In this document: in pieces, positions 27,066 to 39,780 of the stretch | Layout of the letters: every line of letters begins with the position of its first letter | Position numbering within the stretch: position 1 is the first letter of the stretch | Assembly: GCF_036898095.1 (NCBI RefSeq) | Contig: NC_090729.1 | Span: 75,085,754-75,149,753 of the forward strand | Length of the DNA: 64,000 nt | Direction of reading: 5' to 3' | Source of the DNA: Palaemon carinicauda | Lineage: Eukaryota; Arthropoda; Malacostraca; Decapoda; Palaemonidae | Program-made: the position numbers and the translations under genes | Notes under the pieces: model-generated | What the model was told of the DNA's origin: nothing | The model's database searches: none | Seen by the model: only the letters and a program-made list of their open reading frames with translations

Positions 27066-27876
27066 CCCAGAGAAATAAGGCCGCTACAGAAACAGAAGCT
27101 TCGCCTTATTGATATTGGCCTGGTGAACTCTGGAACACAGTGGGAGGTGATTTGAAGGGTTACTAATCTTTTACCTGCATTACTTCTCTCGGTATTCCTC
27201 TATTAAACAAGCCACTTCATTTCCGTGCACTGTAGCCTACTTGATATCTATTTTTTACTTCATAATATTTTGTTCTATAAATAATTTTTCCCATATAATG
27301 CTAAAACACCGTCCGTTAGGATGGTTATGATTTCAAATGTTTTTTTGGGCAATATTTATCTTTTTTACTTAATAATTGTTTTGTATAAAGCTTGATGATG
27401 GTCATAATTTCTTATGTGTTTATTTGAAAAATAAGCCCAGTCAATGTATTGCCTTATTTATTATAGAAATAGAAATACCAATACATTTAATCTCTTGAGT
27501 TTGCTGTGCAAAGCTGAATGATGGTCATGATTTCTTCTGTTTTTTTTTTTTTTTCAATCAGCAAAAATCTTTTGTTGATATTAGAATCGTTCATTCGGGA
27601 GATAATGCCAGGTAATATATGATACTTAACTTATTATAGAAACAGATATACCGTAACTATATTGAAATATATGAATGCTATAAGTCATAAACACCTAGAT
27701 TTGCCTTTAGATTAGCGTTCATGACTTACTATCCTTTACCTATAGGGGTTCCTCTCAAACATCAAGTGTTTACAAATGATAGAGGATTAACTTGAAGCTT
27801 ACTCAGATTGTCTTTTGGTCGATAAGGTCGATTTTTCATTAACATTCAAGATTTCAGCGGCCTTATTTCTCTTGGT
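27066..27876. mobile_element. TIR-flanked block of about 0.8 kb with internal direct repeats
   Basis: AGAGAAATAAGGCCGCT near 27070 is mirrored by AGCGGCCTTATTTCTCT near 27857, a 17-bp inverted pair. Inside, a phrase of the form GATGRTCATRATTTCTTNTGT recurs near 27398 and 27520, with a weaker copy near 27320. TTATTATAGAAAYAGA recurs near 27458 and 27632. These suggest a degenerate internal tandem of about 120 bp. No target duplication is readable and no coding region is seen. A non-autonomous DNA element is the likely reading. Confidence 0.4.
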
Positions 27877-27949
27877 TGACTATAGATTACGATGCGCCTT
27901 CCATTCCCATCATATTTTAAGCGGTGTGTGATTATTTACAGTTTGCCCG

Positions 27950-28820
27950 GATTCCTCTCCCAGTCACTGCCTTGTCTTCCTTCTGTCGGTTTAAAGCCGC
28001 TCCCCACCCATTCTCTTCCTGCTCCATATTCCTCCTCCTGTTACTGATTTGTCTTCCTTCTTAGGCCTGTTTTAAGGTGCCAATTTTCTTCTTGCTACTT
28101 ATTCCTCTCCCGGCTACTGTTTTGTTTTCCTTATGCTCATTGTAGAGCACCCATTCTCTTCTTACCGGTTCTTATTCTCCTCCTGGGTACTGTTTTGTCT
28201 TTTTTTCTGCCAGTTTTAGTGCCCCTATTCTCTTACTACTGCTTTTTATACCTCTTCCGGGTACTGCTTTGTCTTCCACCTTTTGCCTGTTTTAGTGCCC
28301 CCATTATCTTCCTGGTCCTTCTTATTCCCCTCCCATTTACTGCTTTGTCGTCCTCGCTCGGCCTGTTTTAGGGTGCCCATTCTCTTGGTTCTCCTTCTTA
28401 TTCCATCCCAGATACTGATTTGTCTTCCTTCTGCCCTTCTTTTAGGGTGCCCGTGCTCTTCCTGCTCCTTTTTCCTCCAGATATTGCTTTGACTTCCTTC
28501 TTCTGCTTGTTTTAGGGCCCATGTTATCATCCTATTCCTTAATTCTCTCATGATTATTGTTTTATCTTCCCCCTCTGCCCTTTATAGCCCCACCGTTCTC
28601 TTCCTGCTCCTTGTTATTCCTCTCCCGGTTATTGCTTTTTATTCCTTCTGCCTGTTTTAGGGCAACTATTTTCTTCCTTTTTATTTCTCTCCCAGTCACT
28701 GTTTTGTCTCCTTTCTTCTTATTTTAAGACAATCATTCTCTTCCTGTTCCTTCTTATTTCTCTCCTAGATATTGCTTTGTCTTCCATCATTTGCATGTTT
28801 CATGCCCCCATTCTATTTAT
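27950..28820. repeat. degenerate minisatellite, about 75-bp unit, about 12 copies
   Basis: A pyrimidine-rich phrase (TACTGCTTTGTCTTCC, then CTGTTTTAGGG, then CCCATTCTCTTCC) recurs every 70-78 bp from about 27963 to 28771. Individual units differ by substitutions and small indels. The reading frames across this array are artefacts of the repeat. Confidence 0.85.
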
Positions 28821-28826
28821 TCTGCT

Positions 28827-28930
28827 TATTCCTCTCCCTGCTCCCCCTCATTCCTCTCTCTACTCCTCCTTATCCCTCTCCCTGCTTCTCCTTATTCCTC
28901 TCCCTGCTCGTTCTTATTCCTCTCCCAGTC
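28827..28930. repeat. short tandem (TTATTCCTCTCCCTGCT)n
   Basis: About five units of 19-24 bp, derived from one part of the 75-bp unit, continue the array at its right end. Confidence 0.8.
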
Positions 28931-29124
28931 ATTGCAGAAGGAAAAAATTCAGCAGGGACAACCAACAGGTCGCCATCCACCATTTCAGCTGCCAAGACAT
29001 CCAGGACTTCGTAAGGAGTGGCCCTTAATCCCAAGAGGACCGAGGGAAGCTGAGTAAACCTGTTGTAGCTCCATCTGCAATGACTGGGAGAGGAATAAGT
29101 ACGAGCAGGGAGAGGAATAAGGAG
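28888..29124. repeat. 49-bp inverted repeat closing the minisatellite
   Basis: Arms at 28888-28936 and 29076-29124 are reverse complements with about one mismatch and enclose 139 bp of unique sequence. The left arm is the last part of the tandem array; the right arm is an inverted copy of it. Confidence 0.85.
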
Positions 29125-29303
29125 GTCGCTACTTGACACTTACAGCTGATAACAACGTAATTACATGAAGCTCACATTAGGATTTTGTCGGAACTAATTT
29201 CAGTTTGAGAATTGCTCTCCACTAAGTAATGTTCCTGATTTGAAGGACCGGGAAGGTTGTTGACTAGTGTACAGAAAATTAATTTATACACTCACACATC
29301 TAT

Positions 29304-29574
<271 letters not shown>

Positions 29575-29581
<7 letters not shown>

Positions 29582-30765
29582 TCATCAGCCGTTACTACAC
29601 CACTGCAGGAAAAAGATCTCAGCCATGTCTTTCTACTCGCATCTGTTTAAGGTCTTTCTGTGCCAGTCTATACTCGCAAAATTTTTAAACTCGTCAATCT
29701 ATTGTCTTCTGTTCCTTTCCCTGCTTCCTTTGCAATCCCTAGGGACCCATTCTGTTATTTTTAATGTCCATCTATTATCTGTCATTCTCATTATATTTCC
29801 TACCAATGTCCATTTCTTTTTCTTACATGTTGTTAGAATATTCTCTACTTTAGTTGTTCTTTTTCTCTGTATTAGTGTTAATCCCTTCTTTATTCTTTAC
29901 ATAACATAAAGCTCCAAGTTTCCGATTCATAAGTTAATACTAGTAGGATCATCTTATTGAATAATTTTGTTTTTAGGGAAAGTGGCATTTTACTATTCAT
30001 AATCTCATTTTGTTTACCTAAAGCTCTCCATTCCATGCTTATCCTTCTTTTAAGTTTGGACTCATGTCTTGGGGAAACAATTATGGTCTGTATTAAGTTC
30101 GTATATTCATTAACAATTTCAAGAGGTTTGTCCATGACATTTATTTGTTGTCTCTGCATTTTCATTGACCATTAACTCAAGTTTCCTCATTCATTTATAG
30201 TCCTACATTCTTACTTTCTCTATTCAAATCTTCTATCATCTTTTGCAATTCCTCCATGCTGAACCAAATAGTAATATGTCATCTGCGAATTTTAAGTTGT
30301 TGAGGTAATCCCCCTTAATGTTTATTCCAACATTTTATTTTAATCTAAATTCCTAAAAAACTACTAGTAGGCACGCTGTGAATAATTTAGGAGAGATGGG
30401 ATCTTGTGTAACTCCTTTCTCAATCAGAATTTTTTCACTATCTTTCTGTAGATATAGGACTACTGTACTTCCCATATAGATAACTCCAAGTGTTCTAACA
30501 TAAGATTCAACTATTCCTTGTCTTTGAAGGATTTTCACTACTGGTGAAGTTTTGACGGAATCAAAAGCTTTCTTATAGTCTATAAATGTCATTCATTGTG
30601 GTTTGTCATACTCTGTGGATTTTTCCATTAGCTGGAATATGATCAATTGTTGGATACTTAATTTACTTCTAAATGTTATCTACTCTCTAGGTTGATTAAA
30701 GTCTACCTGTCTTTCTATTCGGCCTAATATGATCTCAGCTCTTAATTCAGCAGCACGTTTTCTTT
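29575..30765 (-). mobile_element. RTE-like LINE fragment, second family
   Basis: The minus strand encodes reverse transcriptase pieces. TFIDYKKAFDSV (motif A region, about 30560-30592) is followed by IEKGVTQDPISPKLFTACL (motif B region). NNLKFADDILLFGSAW (catalytic FADD, about 30255-30300) comes next, then LKRRISMEWRALGKQNEIM and VLTYESETWS toward the C terminus. The 3' tail is (GATGAT)n. The sequence differs clearly from the family at 6.4-13.5 kb, so two RTE-group lineages are present. Stops and frame shifts inactivate it, and the endonuclease part is missing. Confidence 0.75.
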
Positions 30766-31638
30766 TATACTCGTAGACCCTTTGTCCGACTTATGGTCCG
30801 CATTTCGTGTTACGATGAACACTATTCTGTATCAGGTGAGTAACTTCTAGAATAGACGATCGGTTTGAGATGGTATGGCACAGTAGCTGCAGTTTTTCGG
30901 AAAACTTTTTAGTCATTCTGTCATATCCTTTGCCCTTTCTCTCTCCCTCTCTTCATAGAAAGTCCTTCGAATGTCATATTTTCTGACTCCCTGATCCAAA
31001 TGCCTCCTTATAACATCATATTGATTGAAATAGAAGTAATTTAAGAGAACATTGAAAGGAGAAAATTAATTATTTAGAGCACAATATAAGGATAAGAAGT
31101 ATTTATTGCAATTTGATGCTACATGGCAAACACCTGTAAATTAAATTGGTTTTCGTTTGAATCTGTAGTAGAAGGCATGAGATGGGCAAATACCCGACAC
31201 AGCATTTCCCCGAGATGCCGAATAACTTGCCATTTAACGGGACTGGACTCGCTCCATCAGAAGCAGCCCGCTCTACTTCCCTAGACAACATGCATGAATT
31301 TCCCGTTTCAGAACTTATCTGAATTTACTTATCAATGTTTTACCACATCTGTTGCATTTATTAACTGTGAATAGAGTGTCTTGGGCCGTAACATTAGGCT
31401 CAAAAACTTTAATGTTGAAAATTCGGTAAAAAAATGGAAAGTATTCCTCCCGGACTAATCGTATTGAAACTTTACTCCCAGTGCCTTATAGTAGCTCAGT
31501 GCCATCAGCAATGTTTTATATTTAAATGTCAAAAGGAAAGAGTAAATAGGGGAATGACGTAATGATAAACATCTGTGAAATAGTCGAGTTTTGTGCGTAA
31601 AAGCAAATGGCCAAATTTATGGCATGCTATAGTTTTAG

Positions 31639-31640
<2 letters not shown>
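30766..31640. other. unassigned stretch
   Basis: No recognised coding region or element terminus. A 62-codon minus-strand frame at 31103-31291 has no identifiable domain. Confidence 0.4.

Positions 31641-31641
<1 letters not shown>

Positions 31642-31720
<79 letters not shown>
31642..31720. repeat. (CT)n microsatellite
   Basis: About 79 bp of uninterrupted CT. Confidence 0.95.
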
Positions 31721-31722
<2 letters not shown>

Positions 31723-32201
31723 GAAGAAGAAGAAAAATGTTCTTCTACACTTTATTTGAAGTAAGATTTTTTATCCCATGATAAGAAAATCTTATTTTCT
31801 TTTACCATTATCATTAGAAATTGAAATAAAGAATAGTTCAGTTTTTAAGTAAAACAAAGATGAGTATATTTGTCAAGAAAATCTCCATGATTTAAAGTCG
31901 TGCTTTCCCCTCAACAAAATTGATGCGATATGCAAATAAAATGGCAGCTTCCAAAAATAAATGCGTTCTCTAAAGGCATTGTTCGCAGTGGGTGAGAGTT
32001 AATGTTGAATAATGACGAGGGACCTAAATTGAATTAGGACATCCATTGCAACGACGCTCTAATGTTCATGCTCCTCTGTGATTAGTGCCATTGGACAATT
32101 TTTCATTTGGACATATAACAATGCCGATATAAAGAGATTTTCAAAAATTATGCGAAAGTCCCAACAGATTTCTATGCTGGTAAAAGTCGGACGGAAGGAA
32201 G

Positions 32202-32202
<1 letters not shown>

Positions 32203-32256
<54 letters not shown>

Positions 32257-32460
32257 CAATTGTTAAGCTAAAAACCTAGTTGTAAAAGCAAGATGGTATA
32301 AGTCTAAGGGCTCCGACAGGAAAAAATAGCCCAGTGATTAAAGGAAATAAACTATAAGAAAAGTAATTAACAATTAAAATGAAATATTTCCAGGACAGTA
32401 ACAGTATTCAGATAATTCTTTCAATTGAAATCAAAGCCGCGAAGTTTTGCAAGAGACTGA
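32203..32460 (-). mobile_element. 3'-end fragment of the jockey-like LINE
   Basis: The tail (ATT)n at 32203-32258 (TAA repeats on the element strand) is followed by the conserved 3' block: AAAACCTAGTTGTAAAAGC, then GGGCTCCGACAGG, then AATAGCCCAGTG. Only the last 200-250 bp of the element remains. Confidence 0.75.
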
Positions 32461-33311
32461 CAGCGGCCAGAGTCAAATGAATATATTGGCCTTATTTAAT
32501 TATTCTCTGAGGAATTGTAGGACACCAATATGAGTATACCCATTGGAGATCACTTACGTAAGGTGCGCATATAGCTTAGATTAACTTGTATGCCAAAGGG
32601 AAATCAAAGATACAAATGATCTTCTACAAGTTAGGCGTCAGGTTTTATGTAGAATTTTCGAAGTTTGCTGGATTGATGCTAGATTCATGGTCCGTTCAGG
32701 TGAGTTCACCTTTTCATCAAAGCAAGCCACATGTGGTCCATTTTAACTTTTGCTTTTCTCTTTTTTTGATGAAGGAAACTCGGGTTGTGTTTTCTTTTGA
32801 CTTGGCACTTTGGTGCCCATTCGTTCGCACGAACAGTCGCTATTTGGTGGTTTCGACATCAACTTAATATAAGTCTCTTAGTGTCTTCAATCACAGGCGT
32901 TTGTTTCCATCGCTTCCAAATTATTTGTGATACTGTAATGCAAAATTTCGTCTCCTTTTTTTTTTTTTTTTTTTTTTTCAGTGTAAGGCTCAGGAAACCA
33001 TTGAAAGTTAAGGAATCTCAGAAATAGAAGATTAGGTAACACAAAGAACTGTCAAATAGTGGAAGAGTCTCAGCCAGAAAACAAAGTAATGGTTTATTTG
33101 AATTCAGTTACAGAAAGTACTGAAGTTGAAAGCTGAAATAGAAGCATTTTATTTTAGTTGCGAAATGTAGATTATAGCCAAGGTACCGAGGATATTAATA
33201 AATGCAACAGGATAATATTTAATTAACTATACTCATTGTATATTAATATAACATTAATAGTGATGACTGGAACACAATAATGATGGCCACAGTATGATAA
33301 TAATGGATGAT

Positions 33312-33314
<3 letters not shown>

Positions 33315-33379
<65 letters not shown>
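33315..33379. repeat. (GA)n microsatellite
   Basis: About 65 bp of uninterrupted GA. Confidence 0.95.
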
Positions 33380-33381
<2 letters not shown>

Positions 33382-33555
33382 ATACCCTTGTAGGGGGTAT
33401 GTGAGTCATGAGGACCATTTTAGCTGTAAAGGGTAGGCTGCTTTGGTCTGCCGTAAATGAGAGAGAATGGATCCCGGGTATTGTAGCTAGGGATGGGGGA
33501 ACATAGGACTTTTGTGAGGATATCTATGGTCCTTTTGCGAACACCTACTGTGCAT

Positions 33556-33556
<1 letters not shown>

Positions 33557-33611
<55 letters not shown>
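33557..33611. repeat. (CT)n microsatellite
   Basis: About 55 bp of uninterrupted CT. Confidence 0.95.
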
Positions 33612-33613
<2 letters not shown>

Positions 33614-33776
33614 GATGCTGATTTTGGTCGCCATCGGCCATCCACCTGGATGATTATGTTATTCTTACACGGCTGTTGGACCTCTGCTTTGTAATCCTTT
33701 ATGACTAAAATAGAATGGGGTGGAAGGACCAACGTTTATGTTAAATTCGCGCGTGCGCGGCCACACACACACACAC

Positions 33777-33913
<137 letters not shown>

Positions 33914-35127
33914 ATGTTTTCTCGGTTTGTATTTTAGCTATAAATTTATATTTAATCATTTTATCACCTTATTTGAAGATTATGGAGATCATATTATTAA
34001 TTTACCAACGTTAGGTATTTAGTAGACGGTTTCTCATGCCGCAACACTTGTAGATTAATATGCCATACATATGACTAGGGAAGATGACGTTCCATCAGAA
34101 AATAAACTCGAAGAATTTGGATTGTGACGCTATACGTAAACTAGTTCGTATTTTTAAAGATTTGTGCATCCCGGTATGATGCAGAGAGACGTATCAGCGA
34201 GTTGTTATCTCTCATCTTAGTTTGCCCGAATGCCGTTGAAAAGAAGACACAGTCCTCATTCAAGTGCATTCACTCACTCACGCGCTGAACTCGATCGTTG
34301 GTTGCATTGGAGCTGTCGACACTATCTATGACTCAATGGGGTTGAATCGTCTTGTAAACCCTGCTCCGAACCAGCCTTTAGCTGCTGGTGGCTTCGGCTG
34401 CCTCTGCTCCGCATGCCAGACCTATTGAGAGCTTCATCCGCTATGTAGAGGTGTCTTGTGTTTTATCATTTTGTTTCCCTCCCTTAGGGTTACGGGTCAT
34501 TTCATCTATTACAGTATATGTGAAGGATATAGGCGCAATTTTATCCCTTCTACAAAGGATAGGAATAGAATTAAGGAATTTAAAGGTTCTATAATTAAAT
34601 TAAAGAGGATGAAGTCTTGTCAAGAAGCAATATGGGTGCGTGCCAAGGAAGGAGAGAATTTTGCTTCCAAAGATGAAAGTGATATAAAAATCCATAATGA
34701 ATAGAATAGAAAAATAGTTATTTCTACTGTAGATATAATTGGCATTCTTGTTAAGCTCATTGCCGATGTTAGCTCACACCAGTCGTCCTCGGGTAATGCT
34801 TTCTTCGAGTCGTATAACAATTTCCCTCTGATATCTTTGCCTTCAGTGCTATCATCCTCTCTCTGTGCCAATCGGTCAACATTTTACTTGCCCTTATCAT
34901 CGTACTGCAAGGGTCAGACCACGACAAGAAATAAGATTTAGATATTCGGCTGGTTATCTTTTTAGTCAAGACCACCTCTGACACACTATTCATCACCATT
35001 ATTATGGACGTGAGCAATTTAGCAAATCTTTTAACTAAATTTTAGCTTCATCCCTTGCCTAGGCCACTTACCAGAGTCAACTGTTGATGCTTAGACCCAC
35101 AGTTTACCACCCACAAATGCCAACTTG

Positions 35128-35130
<3 letters not shown>

Positions 35131-35185
<55 letters not shown>

Positions 35186-35200
35186 ATATATATAGATGAT

Positions 35201-35242
<42 letters not shown>
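35131..35242. repeat. (CT)n then (AT)n microsatellites
   Basis: CT at 35131-35183, a short spacer, then AT at about 35205-35242. Confidence 0.95.
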
Positions 35243-35250
<8 letters not shown>

Positions 35251-35295
35251 TATACCTGTATTCTTGAAGCTGAACTAAATACTGTTTTTGGTCCC

Positions 35296-36245
35296 CTGAA
35301 ATTAAAACTCTTACTGGACCATCATGCTTATCGAGGTTTAGACAAAAATTGTATTTTTTTTTATATAAATACAGCTGATTTCGTAGCTCGTATGTTGTCT
35401 GTTATTTTTCACAGGTTAGCCGGAAGAGGTTCTTTTTGCACTTTGGCTTTCGCAAAGGCCTTGAAGCATGTGATGCCCTTCTTAGAATTTCTAGTGCTGT
35501 GCCGAAATCCCTTGTTTGAGTTCGGGAAGTTCATATGATAGTCCTTGATTTTAGTATTGCTTTTGACTGTTAATCATAAGGCCTTTGTTTTCAAACCCAG
35601 ACAGTTGGGAGTGGGTGGGTCTTTTCTTAGCGTCATTATGGAATTTTTAAGTAATAGATTGCAGAGAGTAGTAATTAGCTGGGCACCATAGTGACTATAG
35701 GAATAGTGTCTGGTGATCCTCAGGCTAGTGTTCTCGGCCTATTATATTTTATAGTATATATGCCTATGTTGTTTGCTAGAAAAAAGCTTGTTGCATATGC
35801 AGATGATGCTACTCTCTCTGTATCAATTCCACCCCGTGAATGTATACCGATGAATGCCGACTCCCTGAATAGATATCAAGCTAAATTTAGTTCTTGGTGC
35901 AAAATATTGGGATGAAGTTGAACCCTAACTAAACTCAAAATATGATTGTAAGTAGATCAAGGACTGATGCTCCTTAATGTCCAGCTCTTTGTATTGACAA
36001 TGTCTGTTTATCTATATACAAATGAATTAGAATTTTGGGTGCGATTCTTGATTGCATTTTTACTTTTGAATAACATATTAATTAGTGATCTTAAAATATT
36101 TTGTTATGTGTTCATATTATTTCAAATATGTAGTTTATTCGTTATTTCTTTTATTTCCTTTCTGCAGTGAACTGCTTTCGTTGTTGGAACCCTTGGTCTT
36201 GTAGCATCCTGATTTTCCAATTAGGGTTGTAGCATGGCTAGTAAT
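35296..36245 (+). mobile_element. jockey-like LINE fragment, plus strand, internally deleted
   Basis: It begins in the segment just upstream of the reverse transcriptase domain and continues through FRKGLEACDALL (frame-shifted). A 74-codon open stretch (35691-35915) follows with SVLGLLYFIVYMPML, then KLVAYADDATLSVS (catalytic YADD intact) and CIPMNADSLNRYQ. After the SWCKILG segment the frame is lost, and the rest of the RT C terminus is largely deleted. The conserved 3' block (GGTTGTAGCATGGCTAGTAATGA) closes the copy near 36240. Confidence 0.8.
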
Positions 36246-36458
36246 GATTATGATTTTAAAGATAGGAAGATGAAGTTCCTAAGAACTGAAGTATGGAATA
36301 GCATGATCTTATATAGCTGTGACCATATTGCAGTGGCTGAAAGACTATATGCATGTAACAATCCTCAGATCTTTTTGCATCCATATTCTGTCAGATGAAA
36401 TTGGTTCGAAAGTTACATGATCCAACGAAAACAGAAATTGTTGTGAAAGGTTACCACA

Positions 36459-36462
<4 letters not shown>

Positions 36463-36527
<65 letters not shown>
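36463..36527. repeat. (CT)n microsatellite
   Basis: About 65 bp of CT. Confidence 0.95.
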
Positions 36528-36528
<1 letters not shown>

Positions 36529-36849
36529 ACTCTCGCTGCGCGTGGTCTTTACTTGAAGCTTCAATGTGAAACCCATTTAAATCGGAAACGGACTACTTAG
36601 AGGGGAATTGACTCGAAGACATGATCCATTCGAATTTAAGACGAAAGGTTCGGTTCTCTTTAGGATTTAGAAGTGAGGTAAAATGAGCACTTGAAGATGA
36701 ATATACTGAAAGGTGGAAAATTTTCTGTTGTTCTTCCGCCCTTTGAGAGAGAAAAATTTTGGAATTTAGTAAAATACAATTGAAGGCATCCTCTGACCTG
36801 TGTCGAACATTTGTAGTTTCTTATTACTGTCACACACTTACTACTTGAC

Positions 36850-38310
36850 AGGAGTTACACCTGTTGATAGTTGTTACGGCCGTATTTACGGCCGTAAATT
36901 CAAGGGTTCTTTTTATTCAGAATTTGCGGTCAGTAAAAATGTAACACAGCAACTCGGGATCAAAAGAACAAACACCTCAACAAAAGTTACAATATTTATT
37001 TACACACAAAAAAAATATAAGTAAGGTTTGGTAATGATAATAAGCAAAACAAATGAATATACAAATTGAGGGAAAACCAACCTTAAGATCTTTAAAAGAT
37101 CACCTACAACTAAGTTAAACCCTAGGCTAAGAAATAGAAAAATTTTAAATGCGACATTTCAGGCAGCTACCTTTCAAATCACTGGCCAGAAAAACTAACC
37201 TAACAAACTAAGATAGGTAGAAGGAAGAAAGAGAAAATAAATGAGAAACCTAATAATATTCCTACCTAGCACAAACAAACTAACTTAAACGTTAAACCTA
37301 ACTTAATAAACAATAAATTACAAGAACAAAATAATCTTACAAATTTACACAAAGAGAATCGTCACAAAAAGCTCGGTAGATTGTCCCATCAGGCCATACA
37401 AGGTCCAGAAGACCGTACTGCAAACAAGGGCGTGCACACCTACAGGTACTCGGCGATCCACGATCGTCGTAAATAACAATAAACATATCTCATACCTGTA
37501 GTATGCCGCCCTACGTATCTCCAGGAGTTCCAAGAACTCACTGACGCTGATTAGCAGGTCAACTGGATCAAGCTGCAATGCCTGAAGGCAATCCAAATTG
37601 CCACGGGATCACTAAGGGTGGTAGCCTCCGAGAATCCGGGACGTCAACGGATCTCGCACGCCGGGCCAACTCGTTCGTAAATCCTCCGACGAACGAGGGA
37701 AGGGACGTGGCTGATGAATGCCGCAGGTGACAAACACCAGCGACCACACACAAAGTAGCTAAGGACGTGATTCCAAAAACTCCAAAAATTACCAAAAGGA
37801 AGTGGCAAAGCGTCAGGCTGTGAGGAGGAACTCGAACTGCCCGTCACTTATCAACACTATTCGATCAAGCCTTCCACTCGAGTCTACACAGCTCATAGGA
37901 AAGAAAACAACGATCGTTAATAAGGCACTTCTGTGGTTCACTAACACCGGGGGAGAAGGTGGTAAACAAAGCAAAACTGTGAAGTCATATGACTCTCTTA
38001 CAGAGTTCATTAAACTAAAAAAAAAAAAAAAAAACTTGAATAAACTTAAAACTAAAACAAGATCAAAAGGTTGGACAAGTATAAACAACTTATAATTAAA
38101 TTATAATGAATTTACTTTAATCTAATAATAGTGCTGAACACTAACTCCCTTACAGCTCCATTCAAACCATTCGGTTTGAAAATGTCGCCGCCAGCAGTGC
38201 GGTAGACTTGACTGATAAGTCTAATGAAGCTTTTACACCAATGTAGTGACGTTTTCACCCCTGTGGCACCACTTAACGCTGGCGGTGACAATCGATGAAA
38301 AGCCAATACG
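36850..38310. other. GC-richer block flanked by A-rich DNA, identity unknown
   Basis: The left part (36900-37350) is A-rich on the plus strand with several AACCTAAC-type phrases; the part at 37360-37990 is GC-rich. On the minus strand an AATAAA motif (about 36917-36922) lies near a doubled TACGGCCGTA palindrome (36875-36884 and 36887-36896). Minus-strand frames of 60-90 codons exist but carry no domain I recognise. A degraded LTR or a transcribed non-coding unit is possible; I cannot show paired LTRs. Confidence 0.3.
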
Positions 38311-39050
38311 TGTCTTTACATCATACAGTTTTTATTTTCCCTGTCTACACCAGGTAACCAAGCACTAATATGCTACTAATCTTGGACAAATGGACCAAGA
38401 TCATATCGATAATGAATTGATCATTATATTAGTTAAAATGAAACCCGTGCTATGGGACAAACAATCAGAAGATTATACATGATGAATTTGGTTACATCAA
38501 CATTTAGATAAATTTGCTGCTCTTTGAATGAAAATTTTGAAGGCTTGAGTAATAAAGAAAGAAATAATTTGGTAAGTTTGAAATTTATTTACTTATGACT
38601 GCATTAACAGAACTTCTTTACATATTCAGAGGAAATATGGCTAAAGTTAATACATTTATATTTGGATAAAAGGAAAATATACTTAGGAATGATTGATACC
38701 ATCTTGTTTAGAGTTCTCTTGATATCAAGTTCACTCATAAAATAATCAGCAAATAAATTTCTTATATCATTTGGCCCTGGCCCAGCTCTTACATTTACAG
38801 TGGAGCAGAAGCCCAGACCATTAATATTCAACGAACAAGATATCAGTTACTGTAACCCCAACTCGTATTTAGGAGTAGACTTGTAAACTGTGAAATTGAC
38901 TTTCTGTCAAATATATACGGGTGGATTACTTAACAAACACCACTAATGGGTTGTTACATGTTGTCTAGATGCAGTATATGAGATACCAGATGATACTAAT
39001 ATATGATATATCCAAGTACTCTCCTTTAGACTGACCAGTGTCATACATAT
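38311..39050. other. unassigned AT-rich stretch
   Basis: No gene or element signal seen. Confidence 0.4.
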
Positions 39051-39051
39051 T

Positions 39052-39410
39052 GGAGGTTGGGTATCCCCTGACAGACAACTGAAAAGGGGGTGTCATTGGA
39101 TCTAGATCTAACTTAGTAGATGCCAAATAAAATTTATACCACAATAGCACTGTATCTCCTAGAGTACTATGGTGGTAATGACATTTTAGTGAGTGGTTAC
39201 CCCCTGACAGACACCTCACAATGATTGGGGAGGGGGAGACAGGATCTAGATCCAACATTGAAGATACAAAGTAAAATTTGCACTAAAACAGCACTACATA
39301 TCCTAGAGTGATTTGGTGGTAATGCCAAATATTTTGATGTGGTGCCTACCCCTGGTAGACATAACCAACAATTAGAGGGGAGACATGGGATGTCTTGAAA
39401 TTATTCAACA
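39052..39410. repeat. degenerate tandem repeat, about 140-bp unit, 2.6 copies
   Basis: The phrase TACCCCCTGACAGACA recurs at about 39062, 39198 and 39346. Each of the first two copies is followed about 40 bp later by GGATCTAGATCYAAC, and then by CCTAGAGTRMT and GGTGGTAATG. Units have diverged by substitutions and small indels. Confidence 0.8.
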
Positions 39411-39780
39411 TCTATCATAGGTGATATTAATATTCAAAATATTCAACAAGAAAAGGGTAATTTTCTTCAATTCATGAGTCTAGTAAAATTGAAAAGCCAT
39501 AAGCATTTCATATGATTTATTATACACAGGATATACGGTACTAGGTTCAATGATTTCAAACATTTCCCTGATGTATGACTCCACCAGGAAAGAAAACTCA
39601 CAAGACATAGTCACTACTAACGAAATATGCCATACATCCAAGTACCAACGATAGCCTCATTACAGCAATCACTAGTATTTGATTGTCAAAATAAAAAATT
39701 TCTTTTAAAATGATTTGTACATTATGTGCATACTTCCACTGGATTGTTAGAGGTTTGCTTAGGAAGATTCATACATCCAC
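39411..39780. other. unassigned AT-rich stretch
   Basis: No recognisable gene, repeat or element end. Confidence 0.4.

Noticed and set aside
28246..29139. Several 70-100 residue frames over the pyrimidine-rich region
   Set aside because: They follow the 75-bp minisatellite and its inverted copy; repeat-derived.
37345..37847. Minus-strand frames of 67-83 codons in the GC-rich block
   Set aside because: Overlapping frames of equal quality, no domain, no splice support; reported only as an unassigned block.
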